Origin: Arthrobacter sp. MYb23
GTDB lineage: Bacteria; Actinomycetota; Actinomycetes; Actinomycetales; Micrococcaceae
NCBI RefSeq assembly: GCF_002979775.1
Contig: NZ_PCPR01000007.1
Span: 1-64,000, forward strand
DNA: 64,000 nt
Reading direction: 5' to 3'
Part shown: positions 30,355 to 39,907 of the stretch, piece by piece
How positions within the stretch are numbered: the stretch's first letter is position 1
How the letters are laid out: each line of letters begins with the position of its first letter
The notes under the pieces: generated by a model
What the model was told of the DNA's origin: nothing
What the model saw: the letters and a program-made list of their open reading frames with translations, nothing else
The model's database searches: none
Translations under genes and position numbers: made by a program

Positions 30355-31869
30355 ATGAATCAATACGTCATCGCCATCGACCAAGGCACCACCAGCTCCC
30401 GCGCCATCGTTTTTGACCACACGGGCAACATCGTCTCCACCGGCCAGATGGAGCACGAGCAGATCTTCCCGCAGGCCGGCTGGGTGGAGCACAACCCCGC
30501 CGAAATCTGGAACAACACCCGGGAAGTTATTGCCTCCGCCCTGTCCAAGGCGAACCTGACACGGCACGACATCGCCGCCGTCGGCATCACCAACCAGCGC
30601 GAAACCGCTGTCGTCTGGGACAAAAACACCGGCGAGGCCGTCTACAACGCCATCGTCTGGCAGGACACCCGCACGCAGCCCATCGTCGATGAACTTGCAC
30701 AGGACGGGGGAGTGGAGCGCTTCAAACAGAAGGTAGGCCTTCCGCTGGCAACGTACTTCTCCGGTACCAAGATCAAGTGGATCCTGGACAACGTGGACGG
30801 CGCCCGCGAACGCGCCGAAGCCGGAGACCTCCTTTTCGGCAACACCGATGCCTGGGTCCTCTGGAACCTGACCGGCGGTGTTGACGGCGGTGTGCACGTC
30901 ACCGACGTCACCAATGCCTCCCGCACCCTGTTCATGGACCTCGAAACGCTCCGATGGGACCAGGAAATTCTGGACGTCTTCGGTGTTCCCGCCTCCATGA
31001 TGCCTGCCATCAAGTCGTCCTCCGAGGTGTACGGCCACGTCCACACCTCGCAGTTGCTTCGCGAAACCCCTGTAGCCGGCATCCTCGGTGACCAGCAGGC
31101 AGCCACTTTCGGCCAGGCAGCATTCCAGGCCGGCGAAGCCAAAAACACCTATGGCACCGGCTGCTTCCTGATCTTCAATACCGGCGAAGAGATCGTTCAC
31201 TCCAAGAACGGCCTGCTCACCACCCTTGGATACAAGCTGGGAGATGCCAAGCCGCACTACGCCCTCGAAGGTTCCATCGCCGTCACCGGGTCCCTGATCC
31301 AGTGGCTCCGCGACAACCTCGGCATGATCAGTTCCGCCCCGGAGGTAGAGGAACTTGCGGCCGGTGTTAAAGACAACGGTGGTGTCTACATCGTCCCGGC
31401 ATTCTCTGGACTGTTTGCACCGTACTGGCGTGCAGACGCACGCGGAGCAATCGTCGGCCTCACGCGCTTCGCCAACAAGGGCCACATTGCCCGCGCAGCC
31501 CTGGAAGCAACTGCTTTCCAGACCCGCGAGGTGCTCGACGCCGTCAACGCAGATTCGGGTGTACCGCTCACCGAATTGAAGGTCGACGGCGGCATGGTCG
31601 CCAACGAGGCACTCATGCAGTTCCAAGCAGACATCCTGGGCGTACCCGTAGTCCGTCCGAAAGTGGTCGAAACCACGGCCCTCGGCGCTGCCTACGCCGC
31701 TGGCCTCGCCGTCGGCTTCTGGAAAGACCTTGGCGAGCTCAGCGCCAACTGGAACGAAGACAAGCGCTGGGAACCGCAACTGCCGGCAGAAGAGCAGGAG
31801 CGTCAACTGCGCCTCTGGAAGAAGGCCGTAACAAAGTCCATGGACTGGGTCGACGAGGACGTTAAGTAG
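30355..31869 (+). CDS. glpK: Glycerol kinase
   Basis: It phosphorylates glycerol, trapping it in the cell for GlpD. The 504-residue FGGY-family enzyme has [15 protein letters not shown] at the N-terminus, the glycerol-binding TNQRET and WQDTRT, and [13 protein letters not shown] near 243. The second FGGY region lies near GTPYWRA-like [19 protein letters not shown], and the ATP-binding [17 protein letters not shown] near 405. It ends the operon before a long hairpin. Confidence 0.97.
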   Translation: MNQYVIAIDQGTTSSRAIVFDHTGNIVSTGQMEHEQIFPQAGWVEHNPAEIWNNTREVIASALSKANLTRHDIAAVGITNQRETAVVWDKNTGEAVYNAIVWQDTRTQPIVDELAQDGGVERFKQKVGLPLATYFSGTKIKWILDNVDGARERAEAGDLLFGNTDAWVLWNLTGGVDGGVHVTDVTNASRTLFMDLETLRWDQEILDVFGVPASMMPAIKSSSEVYGHVHTSQLLRETPVAGILGDQQAATFGQAAFQAGEAKNTYGTGCFLIFNTGEEIVHSKNGLLTTLGYKLGDAKPHYALEGSIAVTGSLIQWLRDNLGMISSAPEVEELAAGVKDNGGVYIVPAFSGLFAPYWRADARGAIVGLTRFANKGHIARAALEATAFQTREVLDAVNADSGVPLTELKVDGGMVANEALMQFQADILGVPVVRPKVVETTALGAAYAAGLAVGFWKDLGELSANWNEDKRWEPQLPAEEQERQLRLWKKAVTKSMDWVDEDVK

Positions 31870-31881
31870 TCATCTCCCGAC

Positions 31882-31955
31882 AGAGGTTCCGGGGACTCCC
31901 GCCCGCCCGCTTCGCGGTGCCCACCACACCATGGCGGGGAGTCCCCGGAACCTCT
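31882..31955. terminator. Long hairpin after glpK
   Basis: A perfect 19-bp stem (31882-31900 with 31937-31955) encloses a 36-base GC-rich loop and is followed by TTT. It begins 12 bases after the glpK stop and separates the glycerol operon from the leuS leader. Confidence 0.8.
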
Positions 31956-32011
31956 TTGGCGCGCGGCCGACTTACACCCAGCCCATGGGTTTGGTGGGGT
32001 AAGGTATTGGT

Positions 32012-32038
32012 ATGCGTGCGATCCTTCTGCTTAGCTAG
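32012..32038 (+). CDS. Leader peptide of leuS (MRAILLLS)
   Basis: ATG CGT GCG ATC CTT CTG CTT AGC TAG is an eight-codon frame with three consecutive Leu codons, 120 bases before leuS. A TAAGGT at 32000-32005 resembles a -10 box placed so that transcription could begin at the ATG itself, making the peptide leaderless; AAGG at 32001-32004 could instead be a Shine-Dalgarno. An intrinsic terminator follows at 32067. The Leu codons (CTTCTG, 32024-32029) are complementary to CAGAAG at 32143-32148, beside the leuS ribosome binding site. It probably senses Leu-tRNA charging. Confidence 0.75.
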   Translation: MRAILLLS

Positions 32039-32066
32039 CCGCTCGGCTTTCACTAGCCGTGCGGCC

Positions 32067-32094
32067 GCCCCTCCATTGTTGAGGGGCTTTTGTG
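32067..32094 (+). terminator. Attenuator terminator in the leuS leader
   Basis: GCCCCTC (32067-32073) pairs with GAGGGGC (32081-32087) over a 7-base loop and is followed by TTTTGTGTG. It lies between the Leu leader peptide and leuS, the layout of transcription attenuation. Confidence 0.8.
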
Positions 32095-32157
32095 TGTCCG
32101 GGACCTTCCGGTGCAAAGCAGGAGTAAACCGCCATCGAAGAACAGAAGAGGGCAGCA

Positions 32158-34686
32158 GTGAGCGTTCAGCCGGAGACAGAGACCGGAGCAGCACCAACAG
32201 CCGCAGCCGAAGCGCCTGAAGAGGGCGTCTACAGCTTCGCTGCGATGGAAGCCAAGTGGCCGCAGGTGTGGGAGGACCTCAAAGTCTTCACCCCTGCCGA
32301 CGACGGTTCCAAGGAACGCCGCTACGTGCTGGACATGTTCCCCTACCCTTCCGGTGACCTTCACATGGGCCACGCCGAAGCCTTCGCCATGGGCGATGTG
32401 GTGGCACGCTACCTGCGGCAGAAGGGCTTCGACGTCCTGCACCCCATCGGTTGGGACTCATTTGGACTCCCTGCGGAGAACGCTGCGATCAAGCGAAACG
32501 CACACCCCAGCGAGTGGACGTACGCCAACATCGACACCCAGGCGGCCTCGTTCAAGCGATACGCCATCTCTGCTGACTGGTCCCGCCGCATCCACACCTC
32601 AGACCCCGAGTACTACCGGTGGACCCAGTGGCTGTTCAAGCGCTTCTACGAGCGTGGGTTGGCCTACCGCAAGGACTCGCCCGTTAACTGGTGCCCTAAG
32701 GACCTCACTGTCCTGGCGAACGAGCAAGTAGTCAACGGTGCTTGTGAGCGCTGTGGCACCCCTGTCACCAAGAAGTCCCTGAATCAGTGGTACTTCAAGA
32801 TCACCGACTACGCCGACCGTCTCCTTGAGGACATGGACCAGCTGCAGGGCCACTGGCCCGAGCGCGTTCTGGCCATGCAACGCAACTGGATCGGCCGCTC
32901 CGAAGGCGCCCACGTGCGTTTCGTCATCGAAGCAACCGAGGGCCGTGCCGAGCGCGAAGTCACCGTGTTCACTACACGCCCTGACACGCTCTATGGTGCA
33001 ACGTTCTTCGTTGTGGCAGCGGACGCGCACCTGGCGCTGGACCTGGTGACTCCGGAACAGCACGATGAACTCATGGCCTACCGCGAAAAGGTCAAAGCCC
33101 TTTCGGAAATCGAACGCCAGTCCACTGAGCGCGAGAAGACCGGCGTCTTCACCGGCCGCTACGCCATCAACCCGCTCAACGGCGAAAAGCTCCCTGTATG
33201 GGCCGCTGACTACGTCCTGGCGGACTACGGCACAGGAGCCATCATGGCTGTGCCGGCCCACGATCAGCGCGACCTCGACTTCGCCAAGACGTTCAACCTG
33301 CCCGTGCGCGCGGTACTGGACACCGGTGCCGAAGATCCGGCAGAGACGGGCGTTGCCACTGCCGGCGAAGGCACGCTCAAGAACTCCGGCGAACTGGACG
33401 GGCTCACCAAGTCTGACGGCATCCCCGCAGCGATTGAGATCCTTGAGAAGCTGGGAACCGGTGAGAAGTTCGTCAATTTCCGGCTGCGCGACTGGCTGCT
33501 GAGCCGTCAGCGTTTCTGGGGTACCCCCATCCCCATCATCCACTGCGGTGAATGTGGCGAAGTGCCTGTCCCCGATGACCAGCTTCCGGTCAGGTTGCCG
33601 GACAATTTGCGCGGTGAGGCGTTGTCGCCGAAGGGTACTTCCCCGCTGGCCTCCGCCGTCGAGTGGGTCAACGTTGAGTGCCCCAACTGCGGACGCGCTG
33701 CGCAGCGTGATACAGACACCATGGACACGTTTGTGGACTCGTCCTGGTACTTCCTGCGGTTCGTGTCGCCGGATTACACCGAAGGCCCGTTTGATCCCGA
33801 AAAGATCAATAACTGGATGCCGGTCGGACAGTACGTGGGCGGCGTGGAGCACGCCATCCTGCACCTGCTCTACGCACGTTTCTTCACCAAGGTCATCAAG
33901 GACATCGGCCTGATCGAAGCCAACGAGCCGTTCTCGGCCCTGCTTAACCAGGGCCAGGTACTCAACGGCGGCAAGGCCATGAGCAAGTCCCTCGGCAACG
34001 GCGTGGACTTGGGCGAGCAGTTGGACAAGTTCGGTGTCGACGCCGTACGCCTCACCATGGTCTTCGCCTCCCCGCCGGAGGACGACGTCGACTGGGCGGA
34101 CGTTTCGCCGTCGGGTTCTGCCAAGTTCCTGGCGCGTGCCTGGCGCCTGGGCCAGGACGTCAGCAGCGAACCCGGTGTTGATCCTGCCACGGGTGACCGC
34201 GCCCTGCGCACCGTCACGCACAAGACCATCGCCGACGCCGCTGAACTGTTGGACAACAACAAGTTCAACGTCGTGGTTGCCCGCCTGATGGAACTGGTCA
34301 ACGCCACCCGCAAGACCATCGATTCCGGTGCTGGTGCCGCAGACCCTGCTGTTCGCGAAGCGGTGGAAGCCGTCGCAGTGATCCTGAGCCTCTTTGCGCC
34401 GTACACCGCCGAAGACCTCTGGAACACCCTCGGCCACCCTGCTTCCGTAGCGAATGCAGGCTGGCCGAAGCACGACGACGCACTGCTGGTGCAGGACACC
34501 GTCACCGCCGTGGTCCAGGTCCAAGGCAAGGTTCGCGACCGCCTGGAAGTTTCGCCGGACATCACGGAGGACCAGCTGCGTGAGCTCGCCTTGGCCTCGG
34601 AAAACGTCCAGCGGGCCTTGGACGGCCGCGGCATCCGCACGGTCATCGTGCGGGCACCTAAACTGGTGAACATCGTTCCTGCCTAG
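32158..34686 (+). CDS. leuS: Leucyl-tRNA synthetase
   Basis: It charges tRNA-Leu. The 842-residue class I enzyme has the HIGH-type motif [16 protein letters not shown] near 61-76 and the KMSKS-type motif KAMSKSLGN near 606. Between them are the editing domain ([32 protein letters not shown]) and a Zn-like Cys cluster ([13 protein letters not shown]). GTG 32158 follows GAGGG (32148-32152). Expression is probably coupled to leucine supply through the leader peptide and terminator upstream. Confidence 0.97.
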   Translation: MSVQPETETGAAPTAAAEAPEEGVYSFAAMEAKWPQVWEDLKVFTPADDGSKERRYVLDMFPYPSGDLHMGHAEAFAMGDVVARYLRQKGFDVLHPIGWDSFGLPAENAAIKRNAHPSEWTYANIDTQAASFKRYAISADWSRRIHTSDPEYYRWTQWLFKRFYERGLAYRKDSPVNWCPKDLTVLANEQVVNGACERCGTPVTKKSLNQWYFKITDYADRLLEDMDQLQGHWPERVLAMQRNWIGRSEGAHVRFVIEATEGRAEREVTVFTTRPDTLYGATFFVVAADAHLALDLVTPEQHDELMAYREKVKALSEIERQSTEREKTGVFTGRYAINPLNGEKLPVWAADYVLADYGTGAIMAVPAHDQRDLDFAKTFNLPVRAVLDTGAEDPAETGVATAGEGTLKNSGELDGLTKSDGIPAAIEILEKLGTGEKFVNFRLRDWLLSRQRFWGTPIPIIHCGECGEVPVPDDQLPVRLPDNLRGEALSPKGTSPLASAVEWVNVECPNCGRAAQRDTDTMDTFVDSSWYFLRFVSPDYTEGPFDPEKINNWMPVGQYVGGVEHAILHLLYARFFTKVIKDIGLIEANEPFSALLNQGQVLNGGKAMSKSLGNGVDLGEQLDKFGVDAVRLTMVFASPPEDDVDWADVSPSGSAKFLARAWRLGQDVSSEPGVDPATGDRALRTVTHKTIADAAELLDNNKFNVVVARLMELVNATRKTIDSGAGAADPAVREAVEAVAVILSLFAPYTAEDLWNTLGHPASVANAGWPKHDDALLVQDTVTAVVQVQGKVRDRLEVSPDITEDQLRELALASENVQRALDGRGIRTVIVRAPKLVNIVPA

Positions 34687-34698
34687 CAGGAAGTGTGC

Positions 34699-34723
34699 GG
34701 CCGCCGGTATTTTGCCGGCGGCC
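34699..34723 (+). terminator. Hairpin after leuS
   Basis: GGCCGCCGG (34699-34707) pairs perfectly with CCGGCGGCC (34715-34723) over TATTTTG. It starts 13 bases after the leuS stop. No U-tract follows, so readthrough into the next gene is possible. Confidence 0.65.
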
Positions 34724-34745
34724 GGCCATCATCTTTGGAGGTCGC

Positions 34746-35729
34746 GTGCCTGAGCGAGAACCACCCGCATGGATTTGGCTCAAGGAAAGAGTGGCGCGTC
34801 TCCGCCAGCCCACCGCGCCGGTTGCTGTCGCTGACGTGCCATTGGCCGCCGTCGTCAAGACCGCAATCGTCACAGATTCCGCAGCTGCCCTCCCTCCGGA
34901 TTGGGTGTCAGCCTTCACTGCCGACGGACGCCTCGCTGTTGTCCCCATGCCTGTCATGGTTGGGACTGAAATCTACGGTGAGGGCGAAGACGACATCACC
35001 CAAACGCTGTCGCTGGCTCTGGCCTCTGGAGCATCAGTGAAAACGTCACGGCCTTCACCTGGCCAGTTTGAACAGGCGTACCTCGCTGCCCAGCGCCAAG
35101 GTTTCGAGTCCGTGGTGTCCATCCATATTTCTTCCGAGCTCTCCGGGACCGCCGACGCCGCAAGGTTGGCTGCCGCAAGGGTTACCATTCCGGTCGAAAT
35201 AGTTGACTCTCGCACAGTGGGAATGGCTCAGGGAATGGGCGTTCAGAGTGCCGTCGTAGCGGCAGCCGATGGCCAGGGAGCGGCAGAAGTCCGCGGCTTC
35301 GCCGAAAAGCGCATGGAGCGCACCAAGGTCTACTTCTACGTACCCAGCCTCGAACAATTAAGGCGCGGCGGCCGTATTGGCGCGGCAGCGTCCTGGTTCG
35401 GTACCGTCCTGGCCATCAAGCCCATCCTGGCGGTCGACGGCGGCAGGATCGTACCGCTGGAGAAGGTCCGGTCCGCTGTACGCGCCATAGCCCGCCTTGA
35501 GGAGATCGTCGCCGACGACGTAGCCTCCCGCCCCGCCGGTCAGCAACGATTGGCGGTGCACCACTTTGGCAATCAGCTGGAAGCCGAAGCGTTGGCAGCC
35601 CGCCTGAAGGAAAAATTCCCGGACTGCCCTCCACCCCAAATCAGCGCCCTCCCGGCTGTTCTGGCGGCACATGCCGGATTGGGTGTACTCGCAGTCATCG
35701 TGGGGGAGAGCAGCACCCCTACGGGCTGA
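34746..35729 (+). CDS. DegV family fatty-acid-binding protein
   Basis: DegV proteins bind a fatty acid in a buried pocket and, as FakB, present it to the kinase FakA. The 327-residue protein has the diagnostic AIVTDSAAALPPDW near 40-53, TSRPSPGQFEQAY near 103, SSELSGTADAARLAA, and RIGAAASWFGTVLAIKPIL. GTG 34746 is used because GGAGG (34737-34741) lies just upstream; the frame is open to 34695 but that part covers the leuS hairpin. No FakA-like kinase is in the window. Confidence 0.88.
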   Translation: MPEREPPAWIWLKERVARLRQPTAPVAVADVPLAAVVKTAIVTDSAAALPPDWVSAFTADGRLAVVPMPVMVGTEIYGEGEDDITQTLSLALASGASVKTSRPSPGQFEQAYLAAQRQGFESVVSIHISSELSGTADAARLAAARVTIPVEIVDSRTVGMAQGMGVQSAVVAAADGQGAAEVRGFAEKRMERTKVYFYVPSLEQLRRGGRIGAAASWFGTVLAIKPILAVDGGRIVPLEKVRSAVRAIARLEEIVADDVASRPAGQQRLAVHHFGNQLEAEALAARLKEKFPDCPPPQISALPAVLAAHAGLGVLAVIVGESSTPTG

Positions 35730-35801
35730 TCCTTTGGTCCCTTATCCACATAGAGCATCTTGTCCCCGTCGTTCCCGATGGAGGAGCCATAGGCTCGAGA
35801 G

Positions 35802-36647
35802 ATGCCACGCCGGAACCGGGAAGCCTCCCAAGATGCCGCAACGCAGGCAGCCCGGCAGCGCTTTGCCTCGCATCTGAGCACCCGCCCTCAATCCCCACCG
35901 CTCTTGGAGCTGCCCCCCGAGCCTGGCCCTGTCCCTGAGGATTCAGATCCGGAAAGTCATGCGGGTCACGCACGGACACGGTGGAGGACCCCGTGGCGGG
36001 TTGCTGCCTTGGTGGCCATCGTCGGGGTTGGCATCATTGCCTGGCACTTTTGGCAGTCTTCTGTTGGGCAGCCAAGTTCCGAACCCCTCAGTCCTTCGTT
36101 TTCTTCCGGCCCGGCAGTAACTTCCGGGCCAGCAGTGCCGGAGCCCCCGGTATCTCCGCAGCCAGAAGCCACAGGGACCGGCGGGAGCGTGGTGGTGCAC
36201 GTCGCCGGTGCTGTGCAGAAGCCTGGGGTCGTTTCCCTGCCGCTGGGCAGCAGGGTCTTTCAGGCAATAGATGCAGCCGGGGGTGCTGGGCCCAACGCGG
36301 AACTCAATGGACTTAATCTTGCTGAGGTGCTCAGTGACGGCGTCAAAATTCACGTACCGGTGATCGGGGAGATGCAACCTGAACCCGCCCCGGTTGCCGG
36401 CGGTTCTGGTAGCTCCGGTGGGAGCGCGGCCCCTGCGGCTAAAGGGGCGAAGGTCAACATCAACACTGCGTCGCTGGAAGAACTGGGCACTCTGCCCAGA
36501 ATCGGGCCCGTGACTGCACAAGGAATCATTGACTGGCGGAAAGAGCATGGCTCCTTTGCCTCGGTAGATGAACTTGACGCCGTGGACGGCATTGGCCCCA
36601 AGCTCATGGAGTCCCTCAAGGATCTGGTGACGGTGCAGGGTGGTTGA
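35802..36647 (+). CDS. comEA: ComEA-type DNA-binding protein
   Basis: ComEA is a membrane-anchored receptor for incoming DNA in natural transformation. The 281-residue protein has a 63-residue cytoplasmic N-terminus, one membrane segment (about 67-84, VAALVAIVGVGIIAWHF) and a Ser/Pro-rich linker. A SLBB-like domain follows (VVVHVAGAVQKPGVVSLP), then a C-terminal helix-hairpin-helix pair (NINTASLEELGTLPRIGP, LDAVDGIGPKLME). Its end overlaps comEC by 8 bp. Whether this organism is competent is not shown by the window. Confidence 0.88.
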   Translation: MPRRNREASQDAATQAARQRFASHLSTRPQSPPLLELPPEPGPVPEDSDPESHAGHARTRWRTPWRVAALVAIVGVGIIAWHFWQSSVGQPSSEPLSPSFSSGPAVTSGPAVPEPPVSPQPEATGTGGSVVVHVAGAVQKPGVVSLPLGSRVFQAIDAAGGAGPNAELNGLNLAEVLSDGVKIHVPVIGEMQPEPAPVAGGSGSSGGSAAPAAKGAKVNINTASLEELGTLPRIGPVTAQGIIDWRKEHGSFASVDELDAVDGIGPKLMESLKDLVTVQGG

Positions 36648-38376
36648 GCCGGCGGGGGTGCCTGCTCTTTCGGGAGGCTCACCGTCACCAATGCGCGCGG
36701 ATTTGAGGCTGGTCCCTTCTGTTCTGGTTACGTGGTCCGTTGCTCTTGTCGGGTCCTTGATCGACGCCGCATGGTCCGCAGCGCTGGCAGGAATCTTGGG
36801 TTTGGCGGGGCTCCTGCTGCTGGCAAGGGCGCGGCGTTATGGGGCAGCCGCGCAACGGACGAGAACGATTTCTGCAACCCTTGCTTTGGCAGGTGTCCTG
36901 GGTGCGGCAGTGGCTGTTAGTTGTGCTGTCACGGCCAACACGCAGGAAACGGGGCCGCTGGCTGAAGCTGTGGCAGGGGGAAGCGGTGTCCTCATTGAAG
37001 TGCAGATCACCGGAGCTCCTGTTGAGGTCCCTGTGCCGGGGCACACCGCTGGATCTCGATGGTCCGTTGCTGCGGCTTTGGTTGAAGTCACCTCCAAGGG
37101 TTCCGTGACGCAAGGCTCCGCGGACGTGATGGTGATCGGTGGAAATGGCTGGCAAAACGTGCGGCCCGGGCAGCACGTCAGAACGTCGGGAACGCTGAAG
37201 GCTGTACGGGAAGGACAAATGCAGGCGGCACTTCTGTCCGCTTCCTCTGCTCCGGTCGTCATCGGCTCTGCTTTTGATGTCCGGCAGTCCGCCTTCGATG
37301 TGCGGAGGCAATTCGTCGCCGCGTCGGGGTGGTTGCCGGCGGACCCGGCCGGTCTGATGCCAGGGATGGTCACCGGAGATACGAGCGCGCTGCCTGAAAG
37401 CCTCGAGGCAGATATGAAGACAACGGGAATGACACATTTAACTGCGGTCAGTGGCGCCAACTGCAGTTTAGTGCTGGGAGCGTTCGTCCTCTTGGCGAGA
37501 TGCATCAGGTTGACGCGGCCGCTGGCCGGAGCTTTTGCGGCATGCGGTCTGACGGCTTTTGTTGTCATGGTCGGTCCTGATCCGAGTGTTCTACGAGCGG
37601 CTGTCATGGGGACCGTAGGGCTGGCTGCCTTGGTTGGCGGCTTGCGGGGTCGATCCCTGACCTTCCTCTGCCTGGCCACCATCATGCTGTTGCTGCTTGA
37701 TCCAGGCATGGCTGCAAATGTTGGGTTCCTCCTGTCCGTCCTGGCAACCTTGGGTATCGTCTTGCTGGCCAGCCGTATGGCGTCATGGATACCTTCGATC
37801 GTGCCGCGCTGGCTGGCCGCCGGATTCGCCGTACCGCTGTCCGCCCAATTGCTGTGTGGCCCCGTCATCGTGGCCCTCCAACCGCAGTTCACTCCGTACG
37901 CGCTGATTGCCAACGTGGTGGCTGGCCCATTGGTAGCGCCGATAACGATTTTCGGAACTGTAGCCGTTCCGCTGGCGGTAGTCTTTCCGTGGCTGGCGGT
38001 GGTGCCCGTCGCTGTGGCAGGGGGATGCGCAGGCGCTGTGGCTGGGGTGGCCCGGTTCTTCGCCCATTTGCCCGGGGCGGCCCTCCCTTGGGCCGAAGGT
38101 CCAGCTGGGGTGTCGGCCATGGTGGCCCTTTCGCTCATATCCCTCCTCCTGGTTTGGATGGTCCTGCATCCGGCAGGAGTGAAGTATCACGTCTTGGCGT
38201 TTCATCGCGGGGTAATGCTGATTCTGGAGCGCGGACCAAGGCGTAGACATGGCAGACTTGAAGCCTGCAAGAAAACGTCCGGAAGGAACCACCTGTGGCT
38301 GCTGCCCAAAACACCCGGGCCAAGAGCGTCGCGGCGAACAACGTCAGCTGGCGGGATGCGACGCCGGCCGCCGTAG
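36640..38376 (+). CDS. comEC: ComEC/Rec2-type DNA channel protein, short form
   Basis: ComEC forms the inner-membrane channel for single-stranded DNA. The 578-residue protein has N-terminal membrane segments, a soluble OB-like part (about 110-215) and the competence domain with MTHLTAVSGANCSLV near 266 and many membrane helices to about residue 510. No HxHxDH metallo-beta-lactamase motif follows; instead there is a basic tail of about 65 residues that overlaps holA by 82 bp. I used GTG 36640; ATG 36691 is an alternative start. The tail may be non-functional readthrough. Confidence 0.8.
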   Translation: MVEPAGVPALSGGSPSPMRADLRLVPSVLVTWSVALVGSLIDAAWSAALAGILGLAGLLLLARARRYGAAAQRTRTISATLALAGVLGAAVAVSCAVTANTQETGPLAEAVAGGSGVLIEVQITGAPVEVPVPGHTAGSRWSVAAALVEVTSKGSVTQGSADVMVIGGNGWQNVRPGQHVRTSGTLKAVREGQMQAALLSASSAPVVIGSAFDVRQSAFDVRRQFVAASGWLPADPAGLMPGMVTGDTSALPESLEADMKTTGMTHLTAVSGANCSLVLGAFVLLARCIRLTRPLAGAFAACGLTAFVVMVGPDPSVLRAAVMGTVGLAALVGGLRGRSLTFLCLATIMLLLLDPGMAANVGFLLSVLATLGIVLLASRMASWIPSIVPRWLAAGFAVPLSAQLLCGPVIVALQPQFTPYALIANVVAGPLVAPITIFGTVAVPLAVVFPWLAVVPVAVAGGCAGAVAGVARFFAHLPGAALPWAEGPAGVSAMVALSLISLLLVWMVLHPAGVKYHVLAFHRGVMLILERGPRRRHGRLEACKKTSGRNHLWLLPKTPGPRASRRTTSAGGMRRRPP

Positions 38377-39311
38377 TCCTGATCATGGGCCCTGAAGAGT
38401 ACCTGGGTATCCGTGCCATGGATGGCATCCGGAGCCACGTAAGAACCGCTACACCGGACGTCGAGCTCAGCCGGTTGAATGCGGGCTCCTACGAGCCCGG
38501 CTCACTGGCTATGGCCGTCACGCCGTCTCTCTTCGGGGAAGACAAGCTCATTGAGGTTGAGGGTCTTGAAGCCATGAACGACGCTTTTCTGGCCGACGGA
38601 TTAGCCTACCTTCAGCATCCGGACCAGGACGTTGTCCTCGTCCTGCGCCATGCCGGGGGAGTGCGTGGTAAGAAGCTGCTCGATGCCGTGAAGTCAGCCG
38701 GCTGGCCCGTCATTGATTGCCAGCCACTGAAGAAGGACTCGGACAAAACCGCATTTGTCGTCTCTGAGTTCAGGGCCGGTGGGCGCCGCATCGAGGGCGA
38801 GGCTGTCCAGGCGTTGGTGAATGCGGTGGGCGCCAACCTCTCAGAGCTCGCTGCCGCCTGCAATCAGCTCATCGCCGACGCCACCACTGCTGTCACAGCT
38901 GAAACCGTGGAGCGCTACTACGGTGGCCGGGTGGAAGCCACAGCCTTCAAGGTGGCCGACGCTGCCATGGCGGGCAACGGACCGGTGGCATTGTCCACTC
39001 TGCGTCACGCCCTGGCCACAGGCGTTGATCCGGTTCCTTTGGTTGCGGCACTCGCGGCCAAGCTGAGGACCTTGGCCAAGGTTGCAGGTGCAAATGGATC
39101 TCCTGCCACCATTGCCAAAAACCTGGGGATGCAGCCTTGGCTTGTGGAGCAGGCACAGCGTGACGTGCGCCGTTGGACTCCCGAGGGTCTGATCCGCTCC
39201 ATCCAAGTCATCGCAGAAGCGGATGCCCAGGTGAAGGGCGAGTCACGTGACCCCGTCTACGCAGTGGAGCACGCGGTCACGGTGATAGCCACCTCGGCCA
39301 GCCGCCGTTGA
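38295..39311 (+). CDS. holA: DNA polymerase III delta subunit
   Basis: Delta opens the beta clamp inside the clamp-loader complex. The 338-residue protein shows VLIMGPEEYLGIRAMDGI at the N-terminus and an AAA-like lid. The C-terminal segments ALVNAVGANLSELAAACNQL and the collar region LVAALAAKLRTLAKV follow. GTG 38295 follows GGAAGG at 9 bases. The comEA-comEC-holA order followed by convergent rpsT is common in Gram-positive bacteria. Confidence 0.93.
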   Translation: MAAAQNTRAKSVAANNVSWRDATPAAVVLIMGPEEYLGIRAMDGIRSHVRTATPDVELSRLNAGSYEPGSLAMAVTPSLFGEDKLIEVEGLEAMNDAFLADGLAYLQHPDQDVVLVLRHAGGVRGKKLLDAVKSAGWPVIDCQPLKKDSDKTAFVVSEFRAGGRRIEGEAVQALVNAVGANLSELAAACNQLIADATTAVTAETVERYYGGRVEATAFKVADAAMAGNGPVALSTLRHALATGVDPVPLVAALAAKLRTLAKVAGANGSPATIAKNLGMQPWLVEQAQRDVRRWTPEGLIRSIQVIAEADAQVKGESRDPVYAVEHAVTVIATSASRR

Positions 39312-39324
39312 GGTCACTCAAGGG

Positions 39325-39356
39325 TGATATCGCCGAACGTTGATATCGCCCAACGT
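39325..39356 (+). repeat. Two tandem 16-bp units after holA
   Basis: TGATATCGCCGAACGT (39325-39340) is followed directly by TGATATCGCCCAACGT (39341-39356), one base different. Each unit contains the palindromes GATATC and, at the junctions, AACGTT. It lies 14 bases after the holA stop. Confidence 0.85.
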
Positions 39357-39409
39357 TGAGACGCGCAGCGCTGACTTCCCGGCTAAACAAGGCATTGCTT
39401 GTTAAACCC

Positions 39410-39440
39410 AAAGGCCGGCACCCAAGGGGTGCCGGCCTTT
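39410..39440. terminator. Bidirectional hairpin between holA and rpsT
   Basis: A perfect 14-bp stem (39410-39423 with 39427-39440) with arms AAAGGCCGGCACCC and its complement closes on AAG. T and A tracts at the ends suit termination from both sides. Confidence 0.85.
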
Positions 39441-39468
39441 TGATCAGCTCAGTCGAACTGGAAAAACC

Positions 39469-39729
39469 TTAGAGTGCGTTGACCTTCTTGGAGATCGCCG
39501 ACTTGCGGTTTGCAGCGTTGTTCTTGTGAATAACGCCCTTGCTGACAGCCTTGTCCAGCTTGCGGCTGGCAGCAACAAGTGCAGTTCCAGCAGCATCCTT
39601 GTCGGCAGACTCAACGGCGGTGCTGACGGCGCGGATGGCCGTCTTCAGCTCAGACTTGACGGCGTTGTTACGCAGGCGAGCCTTCTCGTTGGTGAGGATG
39701 CGCTTCTTCTGGGACTTGATATTAGCCAC
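39469..39729 (-). CDS. rpsT: 30S ribosomal protein S20
   Basis: S20 binds 16S rRNA early in small-subunit assembly. The 86-residue basic protein starts [21 protein letters not shown] in the family's way and ends with [16 protein letters not shown]. It is transcribed alone against holA. The 5' region (39730-39907) contains GGTTGGC (39775-39781) and GCCAACC (39815-39821), which could form a leader hairpin. Confidence 0.97.
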   Translation of the reverse strand: MANIKSQKKRILTNEKARLRNNAVKSELKTAIRAVSTAVESADKDAAGTALVAASRKLDKAVSKGVIHKNNAANRKSAISKKVNAL

Positions 39730-39907
39730 GTATGAACTCTCTTTTTAATGCGGAAATGGTCTAGAGGGTTTTCAGGTTGGCCATCGACTGAGCGGCGTGG
39801 GGATGCCTATGGCAGCCAACCATGCGTGGCCGTCGACCTGCACGGACACACAGCTATAAAGGATAGCAGAAAGTCAGAGCCCGCGCAGGTCTGAGGGCTC
39901 AGCATCG

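Noticed and set aside
31956..32157. T-box riboswitch upstream of leuS
   Set aside because: No T-box sequence (TGGNACCGCG) or specifier arrangement. The Leu leader peptide and terminator explain the region better.
32599..34524. Long minus-strand frame of 641 codons opposite leuS
   Set aside because: It mirrors leuS codons in a GC-rich genome. The protein has no recognisable domain, whereas the plus strand has all leucyl-tRNA synthetase motifs.
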